The notes: a model not told the origin generated them from the sequence alone. A stretch of 6,857 nt of DNA from Bacteroidota bacterium (GCA_003448835.1 DLXM01000171.1:1-6857), one strand, 5' to 3'; counted from the stretch's first letter, positions 1-5,785 are shown. Program-made: numbers and translations.

Positions 1-89
1 GTCCACTTTTTTGTTGCAATTCCACTATTATTTAACCTCTGGTAAATAGCCTCAAAACAAAAATGTGCAATCATGCCATTAAGGTTGGT
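1..89. other. Window edge, no supported gene
   Basis: No gene can be supported here. On the minus strand an ATG at 74 opens a frame that stays open to the window edge (about 24 codons, beginning MIAHFCFEAIYQ). It could be the first part of a gene lying outside the window. It has no ribosome binding site and I recognise no family. No terminator hairpin is visible after the end of the regulator gene at 90. Confidence 0.3.
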
Positions 90-758
90 TTACCCTGTTG
101 CCGTATTTGATCTGGAGTCCATTTTGCGGGAATCAAGTTTATATTTTTCTACAATTTTCATCCGCTCCAGTTTTATGTTTTTATAATCACTGGGGGTAAG
201 TCCCGTAATCTTTTTAAACTGGGCAATCAGGTAGAACTGATTTTTGTAATTGAGTAGTTCAGCTATTTCCGAAAGCGAAATATCATTGTATAACATCAGC
301 TCTTTTACCCGTTCGACTTTCTGAACGACGATGAATTGCAAAATGGACATCCCTTTAACATCTGAAAAGATTTTTAAAATGGATTCTTCGCCTAATATTG
401 CATGTTCACTTATTACTTCTGAATAATCAACCCGGGGCAAAATATCGGAGTAATGAATTAGTTCAACAATGGTATTGATAATTCTATCGATGAGTTTACT
501 TTCACTTTCACTAAGTAGTATTAAACCTGACTTCGATAAGTTGTTTTTTAAAATGGATTGCTGCTCTTGAGATAATCCATCTAAAAATTCAATTGCACCG
601 TGTGGTGAAAATTTATAATTGAGCGCAAGTTTCTCCAGTTCCGATTTTACGATGAGTTTGCATCGCATGCTCACCATAAATTTTATGTACAATCTTTTGC
701 CCACAAGTTCTAGTAAACTACTATTACTATTACTATTACTTATTTCTCTGGTATTCAT
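90..758 (-). CDS. AraC-family transcriptional regulator with HMA-like N-terminal domain
   Basis: This is a cytoplasmic DNA-binding regulator. From the ATG at 758 it has 222 residues. The C-terminal half is an AraC double helix-turn-helix: a first helical unit around residues 121-158 (ending VQKVERVKELML) and a second at about 161-193, with the family signature SLSEIAELLNY followed by FKKITGLTPSDYK. Residues 22-82 (YIKFMVSMRC, then a helix, then strands) resemble a small heavy-metal-associated-like fold. The expected CxxC is reduced to SxxC (S30, C33), so metal binding is doubtful. This two-part architecture is common in short Bacteroidota AraC proteins of roughly 190 residues. The start is uncertain. 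The frame opens at 833, ATGs lie at 833, 791 and 758, and family similarity begins only at a TTG codon at 692 (MYIKFMVS), which may be the real start. None has a good ribosome binding site. The C-terminal tail after residue 200 is extra. The ligand and targets are unknown. Confidence 0.85.
   Translation of the reverse strand: MNTREISNSNSNSSLLELVGKRLYIKFMVSMRCKLIVKSELEKLALNYKFSPHGAIEFLDGLSQEQQSILKNNLSKSGLILLSESESKLIDRIINTIVELIHYSDILPRVDYSEVISEHAILGEESILKIFSDVKGMSILQFIVVQKVERVKELMLYNDISLSEIAELLNYKNQFYLIAQFKKITGLTPSDYKNIKLERMKIVEKYKLDSRKMDSRSNTATG
721..738. repeat. Short tandem hexamer (CTATTA)x3
   Basis: Three perfect copies of CTATTA on the plus strand, read as AGTAAT on the coding strand. 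They encode the Ser-Asn run near the N-terminus of the AraC regulator if translation starts at 758 or upstream. If it starts at the TTG at 692, they lie in the untranslated leader. A hexamer keeps the frame, so changes in copy number would only lengthen or shorten the run. Confidence 0.7.
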
Positions 759-1143
759 AAAATGTATTAATTTTATGCTATGAATCGACATTCCGTTAAT
801 TAGATAGGTAAATTTTAAAAATAAAAAAGACACTTAGTACTCAAACTAAACGTCTTGTGTTTTCGGTGAACTATAAAATTTCGTTTTACAATCAGATTTC
901 TCACAAATTCGAACAAAACTTATCATGGTTTGATCCTTTCTAATGTTAATTTCATTTAAAAGGGTAAGTTGAGTCCTAAAAATCTTTGCCATTCCTCTTG
1001 TAGTTTCCTAAAATTGCTCAGAGTTATTCTATCATTTTGCCATGGTGGAAATTAATTAGAATGTATTTCTTATTGTTTACACTAATTTGAATAAATGATA
1101 CATAAATTACAGATATAAGTGATCTCGTCTTGTACCTTGAGCA
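759..1143. other. 385-bp AT-rich intergenic gap, one weak small ORF
   Basis: This gap separates the regulator from the cupin and probably holds the regulator promoter and the 3' end of the cupin transcript. I found no convincing promoter consensus and no terminator. A minus-strand open frame runs from an ATG at 992 to a TAG at 846 (48 residues, rich in Lys and Arg, with Cys at 30 and 35). Its internal ATG at 926 has AAAGGA seven bases upstream, an unusually good ribosome site for this window. I recognise no family, and a chance frame is the more likely reading. Confidence 0.4.
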
Positions 1144-1497
1144 TCATGCCACATCCTCATATCCGCTTTTAATGACTGTAGAGATCATTTTGAACCTATT
1201 ATTTGCCTTAATCGAATTACGTGAATGAGCCGGGATGATGATAGATTGTCCCGTCTTTAATAGATTGGATTTATCTTCAATTACTATCTCTGCTTTCCCG
1301 TCAATTATCTGAATAAAGGTATCGAACGGGGATGTTTTCTCTTCCAGTTTTTCACCAGTGTCAAAAGATACAGCACTGATATTTCCGGTAGTTTTTTTGA
1401 TAATCGTTTTAATCACTACGGAATCGGGAACATATTCAATGATTTCGACAATGATCAAGGCTTTTGATTTTTCGAATTCTAATACTTCCTTTTTCAT
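1144..1497 (-). CDS. Small single-domain cupin protein
   Basis: This is a 117-residue one-domain beta-barrel protein of the cupin superfamily (cupin_2 type), predicted cytoplasmic. The barrel covers about residues 25-112. Motif 1 is degenerate, roughly FDTGEKLEEKTSPFD followed by FIQIIDGKAEIVI. Motif 2 is GQSIIIPAHSRNSIKA at 83-98. Close relatives, as I recall them, carry a His where this protein has Lys54 (EEKTSPFD), and another His where Asn94 stands. H91 is the only His left near a metal site. Metal-dependent catalysis is therefore unlikely, and a sensory, binding or structural role is possible. I chose the ATG at 1497 because the frame upstream to a GTG at 1566 adds 23 residues that do not resemble the family. 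There is no Shine-Dalgarno. It is likely transcribed alone: the nearest upstream gene ends at 1881 and is followed by a terminator. The substrate is unknown. Confidence 0.8.
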   Translation of the reverse strand: MKKEVLEFEKSKALIIVEIIEYVPDSVVIKTIIKKTTGNISAVSFDTGEKLEEKTSPFDTFIQIIDGKAEIVIEDKSNLLKTGQSIIIPAHSRNSIKANNRFKMISTVIKSGYEDVA

Positions 1498-1758
1498 GAT
1501 ATTTATTAACGCATTTAGGAATTTATCGTGACTGTTAATCCTAATCGATTGGGTGCCGACTATCACTGATCACGATCGTAGTACTTGTCTGTATTCAACT
1601 AGTAATATTCATAGAATCCATTGCTTTTGTGTTACATCCCTGATGCGAATTATTACATAATTCATGGATTTGATCATGAGTTATTGAAGTATATACCTGA
1701 TACATATCTGTATTTAGGTTGATAATAGTAACAGGTGATTACTTCGATAACTGTACAT
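1498..1758. other. Intergenic gap upstream of the cupin
   Basis: This stretch lies between the start of the cupin gene and the terminator of the lipoprotein unit, so it should carry the cupin promoter. I see no clear -7 (TAnnTTTG) or sigma70-like promoter. A short minus-strand frame (ATG 1705 to TGA 1595, 36 residues) has no ribosome site and no recognised similarity. A small inverted repeat, TCATG and CATGA with an 8-base loop, sits at 1662-1679. Confidence 0.35.
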
Positions 1759-1819
1759 AAAAAATGAGTTCCCTTCCACTATCTACCGGGTCAACTGGTA
1801 GATAAATGAAAGAGAACTC
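1759..1819 (-). terminator. Intrinsic terminator of the lipoprotein/DUF5670 unit
   Basis: The arms at 1766-1789 and 1795-1819 pair over about 24 positions around a 5-base loop. The core is a perfect TATCTACC / GGTAGATA stem and the base is a perfect GAGTTC / GAACTC stem. The intervening mismatches become G.U wobbles when read on the minus strand, so the hairpin fits a minus-strand RNA best. It is followed on that strand by A and then six U's (1764-1759). It lies about 60 bases after the stop codon of the DUF5670 gene, where a terminator for that unit is expected. A (CT)6 run (1817-1828) overlaps its upstream edge. Confidence 0.8.
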
Positions 1820-1880
1820 TCTCTCTCTTGCGAATTTATGTAATGCTAATAAGTGTTTAGACTTAAAATGTTTGCTATGG

Positions 1881-2036
1881 CTACAGGACTCGTCTGCCCT
1901 GGATTACCTGTAATAGGATTGCAATGATAGCTATAACGAGAAGGATATGGATAATACCGCCAACGCTATATCCTACAAACCCGATTACCCATGCAATTAT
2001 TAAAATTACGGCAACTATATATAATAGATTTCCCAT
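1881..2036 (-). CDS. DUF5670 / lmo0937-family small membrane protein
   Basis: This is a 51-residue, very hydrophobic peptide starting MGNLLYIVAVILIIAWVIGF. It has two predicted membrane helices, about residues 3-22 and 27-45, joined by a short Gly-rich turn (VGYSVGG), and ends in a basic QGRR tail. The length, the central GGIIHILLVIAIIA segment and the basic tail match the lmo0937/DUF5670 family. That family is widespread in Bacteroidota, often near stress genes, and has no established biochemical function. The start is the only sensible ATG, and the leader is A-rich with no Shine-Dalgarno. It begins 24 bases after the stop of the lipoprotein gene on the same strand, so the two are very likely co-transcribed. 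A strong terminator follows at 1759-1819. It is short enough to be missed by automated gene calling. Confidence 0.88.
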   Translation of the reverse strand: MGNLLYIVAVILIIAWVIGFVGYSVGGIIHILLVIAIIAILLQVIQGRRVL

Positions 2037-2060
2037 GTTTTTTTGTGTTTTGAGTGAATG

Positions 2061-2510
2061 TTAATTGCTTGTACGTGGAGTTGAAAAGAAATTGTCTAAT
2101 GAATCATCGAGATCATCCATTTTTTCGTTGAAACTTAATTTGAAATCATCCCAGTTTTCTCTACCTGAAACTCGATAATTGTCCATTTCGCGTTGAAGTT
2201 CACGATGAGTAGTTTCATGTTGGGTAAGTTTAGTTTCAAGTACAACTCTTCGTTCTCTGTTCGTTTCATTTTGAATTTTTTGTTTTATATCGCTCATAGT
2301 GCGATTATACTCATTGATTCGAGTTGAATTTTCAGTTTTGAAAATTCGAAATTCAGCTTCAACTTCACTTTTTGCGATTTCCAAATCACGATTAGCTTCG
2401 ATTGTCTCGACTTTAGCATTTTCCATCTTTTTAGACGGGCTATCACAACCTGAAACAACAAGTGCTGCTATAAGTGTGAGAGTTGTTAATATTCCTATAG
2501 AATGTTTCAT
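2061..2510 (-). CDS. sll1863-type coiled-coil stress lipoprotein
   Basis: This is a 149-residue predicted lipoprotein. Residues 1-22 form a lipoprotein signal: KH near the N-terminus, a hydrophobic core, then the lipobox VSGC with Cys22 as the acylated residue. Mature residues 28-110 are highly charged and predicted to be a long coiled coil. The C-terminal part contains WDDFKLSFNEKMDDLDDSL (120-138), resembling the W-x-x-F-K-x-x-F-N signature of sll1863-family stress response proteins. It is anchored in the membrane facing the periplasm, with unknown mechanism and probable partners in the envelope. I chose the ATG at 2510 because it places the signal peptide at the N-terminus; an in-frame ATG at 2549 would add 13 polar residues in front. 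It is the first gene of a two-gene unit with the DUF5670 peptide and is divergent from the YciF-like cluster. The family match is from memory of the C-terminal motif. Confidence 0.82.
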   Translation of the reverse strand: MKHSIGILTTLTLIAALVVSGCDSPSKKMENAKVETIEANRDLEIAKSEVEAEFRIFKTENSTRINEYNRTMSDIKQKIQNETNRERRVVLETKLTQHETTHRELQREMDNYRVSGRENWDDFKLSFNEKMDDLDDSLDNFFSTPRTSN

Positions 2511-2947
2511 AGTTATTTCTGTATTGTTGATGTTATTAATATTCCGCATTCACAATGTGGCATTTATTCAGCGGAAGTACGTTATAAGGAAGTAGGTTGG
2601 AGTTATAAATTTGACAGTTCTTCAAGACTTCAGTTAGTCTTACTTCAGTTACCCCGGTGAATCTTTCTAATTGACTATTTCACTAAGAAATAAAAGCTCT
2701 TAAACTTTATATCGTCTTTATAGGTTAACTGCTCTCGCCTTACATATATATCATATCGCTGATAGATCAAATGAGTTGCTTTTTTTTGAAAGCTGTAAAT
2801 CATGTAAACAATATTGAGTGTTCTATAATGCTATTCGTGTCTCATTTTGTCAGATTTGTGTAGAATCATTTATCAAAACTAAATCATCGAACCCGATAAG
2901 CATACTATGGGGTGATTATCTCCACTTATCATAATCAGAAAAGACTT
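2511..2947. promoter_or_regulatory. Divergent 437-bp intergenic region between two stress units
   Basis: This region must contain the promoters for the minus-strand lipoprotein unit and the plus-strand YciF-like cluster. It carries repeated CAGTT elements (2615-2651). On the plus strand TAAATTTG at 2606-2613 fits the Bacteroidota -7 consensus TAnnTTTG, but no TTG lies at the right distance upstream. TATAAT at 2824-2829 fits a sigma70-like -10 without a matching -35. A T8 run sits at about 2780-2787. A plus-strand 30-codon frame (2771-2863) looks like chance. The stretch is long for a simple promoter and may hold several regulatory sites. The exact transcription starts cannot be assigned from sequence. 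Confidence 0.5.
2615..2651. repeat. Three phased CAGTT direct repeats
   Basis: CAGTT occurs at 2615, 2631 and 2646, spaced 16 and 15 bases apart. The last two are embedded in a perfect 10-base direct repeat, ACTTCAGTTA, at 2627-2636 and 2642-2651. The array lies about 105-140 bases upstream of the lipoprotein start and roughly 300 bases upstream of the YciF-like gene. Direct repeats at this spacing can be tandem binding sites for a regulator, but no known binding consensus is recognised. Confidence 0.45.
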
Positions 2948-3511
2948 ATGCAAACAAGAGCTAAATTATTATCGAAGGATCCCACGAAACCCAGAGGGGA
3001 AGGCGCCAGAAAAGGTGAGCATACATCTCATTTAATGGAATTGTTTGAAGAACAGTTGAAAGACATTCTTTGGGCTGAAAAGGCATTAATAAAGGCAATT
3101 CCCAAAATGATCTCAATGGCTACTTCAGAAGATCTGATACTGGCATTGACTGATCATTTGAAAGAGACACATGAACATATTTCACGTCTGGCTAAAGTTT
3201 TCAAAACGATCGACAAAAAGCCAACGACTGTTAAATGTGATGCAATGGAAGGGCTGATTGCAGAGGCCAGTGAAATGATGGAAGATTGTGAAAAAGGTCC
3301 AAAATGTGATGCCGGAATTATCGCAGCTGCGCAAAAAATCGAACACTATGAAATTGCAACATACGGAACCCTGCGAGAATTTGCAGATACATTAGGTCTA
3401 ATAGAAGCGGAGTCGCTACTTATGGAATCACTAAATGAAGAAAAAGCTGCAGATTTAAAATTGACTGAAGTGGCTCTTGAAGGTGTGAATATGGAAGCTG
3501 CAGCAACATAA
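2948..3511 (+). CDS. YciE/YciF-family (DUF892) ferritin-like stress protein
   Basis: This is a 187-residue cytoplasmic protein with a ferritin-like four-helix bundle, the fold described for E. coli YciF, where di-iron or ferroxidase-type activity is proposed. Helix 1 contains LFEEQLKDILWAEKALIKAIPKM (about 32-54, E44). Helix 2 contains DHLKETHEHISRL (69-81, E73, H76). Helix 3 contains KIEHYEIATYGTL (130-142, E132, E135). Helix 4 contains LLMESLNEEKAADLKL (157-172, E164, D169). These acidic and His residues are the plausible metal ligands. Cys97 (KCDAMEG) sits in the loop before helix 3, and Cys114 and Cys120 are additional. I chose the ATG at 2948; a GTG at 2912 would add 12 residues outside the family. 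The first 25 residues are basic and probably disordered. It is the first gene of a four-gene plus-strand cluster, probably induced by stress or stationary phase. The iron chemistry is inferred from family resemblance. Confidence 0.9.
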   Translation: MQTRAKLLSKDPTKPRGEGARKGEHTSHLMELFEEQLKDILWAEKALIKAIPKMISMATSEDLILALTDHLKETHEHISRLAKVFKTIDKKPTTVKCDAMEGLIAEASEMMEDCEKGPKCDAGIIAAAQKIEHYEIATYGTLREFADTLGLIEAESLLMESLNEEKAADLKLTEVALEGVNMEAAAT

Positions 3512-3558
3512 CAAATACATGTTGCGAACACAGGTAACATCAAATAAGTGAAAACAAA

Positions 3559-3678
3559 ATGAATAATCTTTTTAGAGGTGCACTGGCTGGATTTGGAGCT
3601 ATGAAGCTGGGTGGCGGCTGTTTTGGTACCATTATCGTATTCATAGCTATCTGGCTGCTACTTGGAATGTGCAGTTAA
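3559..3678 (+). CDS. Tiny 39-residue membrane protein, function unknown
   Basis: An ATG-to-TAA frame encodes 39 residues starting MNNLFRGALAGFGAMKLGGG. It has a short basic head, a Gly-rich stretch with the triplet LGGGCFG (18-23), one strong membrane helix (about 22-37, TIIVFIAIWLLLG), and a tiny tail ending MCS. Cys21 and Cys38 bracket the helix. I recall similar peptides (a GAKKLGGGCFGTIIVF-like core) as hypothetical proteins in Bacteroidota, without a named family. It sits 47 bases after the YciF-like gene and 56 bases before the glycine-zipper protein on the same strand, so it is probably part of that operon. The leader is A-rich with no Shine-Dalgarno. The clear head, helix and tail layout and the operon position argue that it is real. 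It is short enough for automated callers to skip. Confidence 0.75.
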   Translation: MNNLFRGALAGFGAMKLGGGCFGTIIVFIAIWLLLGMCS

Positions 3679-3734
3679 TCCAAATTCTCATCAGAAATCA
3701 ATAAAACAATCCAATAACATTTAAAAAAAGAAAT

Positions 3735-4289
3735 ATGGAACACAATAATAATATGAACAATAGAAATAGATCATCTGAAAATGGCATGCTAACAGGTATG
3801 TTCAGTGATCGACAAAGTACTGAAAATGCATACAATACAATGCATGACAGAGGGTATTCACAAGATGAAATCAACCTGGTAATGTCTAAAGAAACACATA
3901 AGAAATATTTTTCTGATGACATGGAAGAAACCGAATTGGGTAATAAAGCTGCTGCTGGATCCGGTGCAGGATCAGCCATCGGTGGTACTATCGGAGCGAT
4001 TGCCGGAGTCGTAGCAGCAATTGGAACCAGCATAGTTATTCCGGGACTTGGACTTGTAGTGGCCGGACCACTTGCCGCCGGATTAGCAGGTGCGGGTGCC
4101 GGTGGAATAGCGGGTGGAATTATCGGTGCTTTGGTTGGCTGGGGAATTCCAAAAGATCGCGCAAAACTGTATGAGTCAGGTATTCAGGATGGACACATTG
4201 TGATGGGTGTTAAACCCAAAAATGATGAAGATGCTGCATACTTTGAAAGAAACTGGCAAGAAAATAATGGTCAGCAAATACACAGATAG
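3735..4289 (+). CDS. Glycine-zipper general stress protein (YflT-like N-terminus)
   Basis: This 184-residue protein has three parts. Residues 1-17 are a polar Asn-rich tail. Residues 18-55 form a small alpha/beta unit (MLTGMFSDRQSTENAYNTMH, then GYSQDEINLVMSKET) resembling the YflT/general stress protein fold. Residues 73-138 are a long Gly/Ala-rich hydrophobic stretch with repeated GxxxG spacing (GSGAGSAIGGTIGAIAG, GLAGAGAGGIAGGIIGALVG), typical of glycine-zipper membrane segments. The C-terminal region (IPKDRAKLYESGIQDGHIVMGVKPKNDEDAAYFE) completes the split alpha/beta domain, a common arrangement in this family. It is probably membrane-associated, with both ends on the same side. Its function is unknown. 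It lies between a 39-residue membrane peptide and the PA2169-like gene, with about 56-base gaps on each side. The start at 3735 follows an A-rich AAAGAAAT leader. The long antisense open frame across the zipper is a composition artefact. Confidence 0.85.
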   Translation: MEHNNNMNNRNRSSENGMLTGMFSDRQSTENAYNTMHDRGYSQDEINLVMSKETHKKYFSDDMEETELGNKAAAGSGAGSAIGGTIGAIAGVVAAIGTSIVIPGLGLVVAGPLAAGLAGAGAGGIAGGIIGALVGWGIPKDRAKLYESGIQDGHIVMGVKPKNDEDAAYFERNWQENNGQQIHR

Positions 4290-4314
4290 AATTCAGGCGT
4301 ATAAAAAATTAACT

Positions 4315-4328
4315 ATTTATTAATAAAT
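4315..4328. repeat. 14-bp perfect AT palindrome
   Basis: ATTTATTAATAAAT is a perfect 14-bp palindrome in the 56-base gap between the glycine-zipper gene and the PA2169-like gene, 17 bases before the start codon of the latter. It could be a dimeric protein-binding site or an AT-rich leader that aids translation. In such AT-rich spacer DNA a chance palindrome is also plausible. Confidence 0.4.
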
Positions 4329-4345
4329 CATTTAAATAACACATC

Positions 4346-4804
4346 ATGGACAAAGAGAAAACAATCGACGCATTAAACCAACTTGTAGAAATTAATAACG
4401 ACCGAATTGAAGGTTACCAAAAAGCCGCTGAAAACACAGAAGAGAGAGATCTTAAAGAACTGTTTTCGAGATTTGAGCAAACCAGTATGAACTGTAAGCG
4501 TGAATTAACAACAGAGATCCAGAAGTTTGGTGGAAAAGTTATTGAAGGTACAACAACATCCGGAAAATTCTTCAGGACCTGGATGGACTTTAAGTCAGCC
4601 CTCACCGGCAAGGACAGAAAAGCAATTCTAAATTCATGTGAGTATGGTGAAGAATCAGCTGATGATACGTATCAAACCGTTTTGTCTGATGAATCAGAGT
4701 ATCTGAGTCCTCTGCAGCAATCAATGATTCGTGAGCAACACAATAAACTAAGAGCAGATCGAAGCAAAATCAAATCAATGCTTAATGTTTTGGTTGAAGC
4801 CTGA
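4346..4804 (+). CDS. PA2169-family four-helix-bundle protein (DUF2383)
   Basis: This is a 152-residue all-helical soluble protein of the PA2169/DUF2383 family, a ferritin-like four-helix-bundle group of unknown function common in stress loci. Helix 1 holds NQLVEINNDRIEGYQKAAE (11-29) with the conserved E-x-Y-x-x-A pattern. Helix 2 is LKELFSRFEQTSMNCKRELTTEI (36-58). A Gly-rich linker (FGGKVIEGTTTSG) follows. The signature FFRTWMDFKSALTGKD (75-90) then leads into ILNSCEYGEESADDTYQTVL (94-113), matching the family pattern R-x-W-x-D-x-K ... T-G-x-D ... C-E-x-G-E. The last helix is 122-150. The length is typical and the gene looks intact. It is the last gene of the plus-strand cluster, followed by a symmetric hairpin at 4835-4891. 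A companion role to the ferritin-like first gene is plausible but unproven. Confidence 0.9.
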   Translation: MDKEKTIDALNQLVEINNDRIEGYQKAAENTEERDLKELFSRFEQTSMNCKRELTTEIQKFGGKVIEGTTTSGKFFRTWMDFKSALTGKDRKAILNSCEYGEESADDTYQTVLSDESEYLSPLQQSMIREQHNKLRADRSKIKSMLNVLVEA

Positions 4805-4834
4805 TAGCATAGCACAATAAATCGATTAGAGTTT

Positions 4835-4891
4835 CAGCACTTCTGTACTTATTAAATGCTTTATTAGCCTTTAATTTGTTTGGGAGTGCTG
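4835..4891. terminator. Symmetric long hairpin, probable bidirectional terminator
   Basis: The outer stem is CAGCACT / AGTGCTG (4835-4841 and 4885-4891). The inner stem is ATTAAA / TTTAAT plus GCT / AGC around a TTATT loop, centred on 4863. The two are separated by matched 9-base sides that pair partly through G.U on the plus strand. The whole 57-base structure is symmetric and fills the gap between the convergent PA2169-like gene and cphB, where a shared terminator is expected. Neither side has a strong U-run (plus strand GUUUCAUUU), so termination efficiency is uncertain. Confidence 0.55.
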
Positions 4892-4897
4892 TTTCAT

Positions 4898-5785
4898 TTA
4901 TGATTCGGCAGGGACTAATTCAGGGTCATGATGTCTGGAATCATAATGAATGTGTGCAACTTTTTCGCGAATGTTATACTTATCTTTAGTTGATAGAATA
5001 TGTACCGTTAAATTCGAGAGTGAGATCGGTATTCTGTTTTTCAACTTCCCATATTGATTGTAATTCAGGTTGGTTCCGTCAAAGATTACAACGATTCCTG
5101 AACCAACAATTTCCATAATGTTGCCTTCCCTGATTATAACACCAGTATCTTCACCCAATCCTACCCCCAATTTATCCGGGAATAATGCAACAGCCTCGGC
5201 TAGCCTGCCAAACCGATGTCTGTTGATAAAATGGCTGTCGAAAATAATCTCAGGCATCAAACCGAGACCTTTTCCCATTTTTAGATCGTTTTTTCGAATA
5301 ATTGTCCCGTTTCGGCCACCAGCAATCATCTCCTCGGCCATTACAACAGCCCCGGCACTGGTTCCTGCAATGGTAAATTTTTCATTTTCATAGCGATCAC
5401 AAATCAATTTATGTGCTAAGGTATCATTAAAAATCCTGCTGATTTTGCTCTGATCTCCTCCTGAAAATAGTATGATATCGGCATTGGTTATTCGGTCCAG
5501 ATTAGAAGATTTGTCTGCATCACTACGATCACGAATATCTAATATCCCGACATTATCAACCCCCAGCATTAAAAAAGATTCTTTATACTTTTCTCCTACG
5601 ATCAAAGGAATTTCAGAAGCACTTGTAATAACTTCAATACGTGGTGTATCTACTTCAGAATTATTTATGATATCCTGAAGTATGAATCCTTCTCCAAAAC
5701 GAGAATGAAAACTCTCATTGGTTATTTTAAAATTTTTTTGCTCATTGCCGCCAATTGCTATAAGCGTCCCCTTTGGTGTCTTCAT
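4898..5785 (-). CDS. cphB: Cyanophycinase (peptidase family S51)
   Basis: This 295-residue exopeptidase degrades cyanophycin (multi-L-arginyl-poly-L-aspartate) to beta-Asp-Arg dipeptides. The protein has no signal peptide, so it acts in the cytoplasm on stored polymer. The nucleophile is Ser143 in the elbow TIAGTSAGAVV. The pocket motif GGDQ (Q112) precedes it, and DSHFINRHRFGRL (183-195) supplies D183, H185, R189, R191 and R194. These align with a constant offset of 11 to residues I recall for Synechocystis CphB (Q101, S132, D172, H174, R178, R180, R183). The exception is Ser184, which stands where that enzyme has Gln173. The N-terminal strand KGTLIAIGGNE and the C-terminal barrel-like extension are typical of the family. 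The length is normal and no truncation is seen. The start at 5785 is the first ATG of the frame. It is divergent from cphA, with 260 bp between them, and convergent with the stress cluster. The assignment is firm at family level. Confidence 0.95.
   Translation of the reverse strand: MKTPKGTLIAIGGNEQKNFKITNESFHSRFGEGFILQDIINNSEVDTPRIEVITSASEIPLIVGEKYKESFLMLGVDNVGILDIRDRSDADKSSNLDRITNADIILFSGGDQSKISRIFNDTLAHKLICDRYENEKFTIAGTSAGAVVMAEEMIAGGRNGTIIRKNDLKMGKGLGLMPEIIFDSHFINRHRFGRLAEAVALFPDKLGVGLGEDTGVIIREGNIMEIVGSGIVVIFDGTNLNYNQYGKLKNRIPISLSNLTVHILSTKDKYNIREKVAHIHYDSRHHDPELVPAES

Noticed and set aside
1595..1705. 36-codon minus-strand frame upstream of the cupin
   Set aside because: It has no ribosome site, no membrane or motif features and no recognised similarity.
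2299..2595. Plus-strand open frame of 98 codons
   Set aside because: It is antisense to the lipoprotein gene, has no recognisable domain, and the minus-strand frame has a clear lipobox and coiled coil.
2824..2829. TATAAT as the promoter of the YciF-like cluster
   Set aside because: It is an exact -10 match but has no -35 partner at 16-18 bases, and Bacteroidota primary promoters use a different consensus. It is kept only as a note in the regulatory region.
2771..2863. 30-codon plus-strand frame in the stress promoter region
   Set aside because: It has no ribosome site and no family resemblance, and overlaps probable promoter DNA; likely chance.
3346..3543. Minus-strand open frame of 65 codons
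   Set aside because: It is antisense to the conserved C-terminal helices of the YciF-like gene, and Ser/Ala-rich without family features.
3698..4033. Minus-strand open frame of 111 codons with hydrophobic stretches
   Set aside because: It is the antisense of the Gly/Ala-rich zipper region of the stress protein; its Pro/Ala-rich start is a composition artefact.
4414..4611. Minus-strand open frame of 65 codons
   Set aside because: It is antisense to conserved family motifs of the PA2169-like gene.
5070..5678. Two plus-strand open frames (5070-5393 and 5472-5678)
   Set aside because: Both lie antisense within cphB, whose catalytic motifs are on the minus strand; their translations are low-complexity Ser/Ile/Pro-rich.
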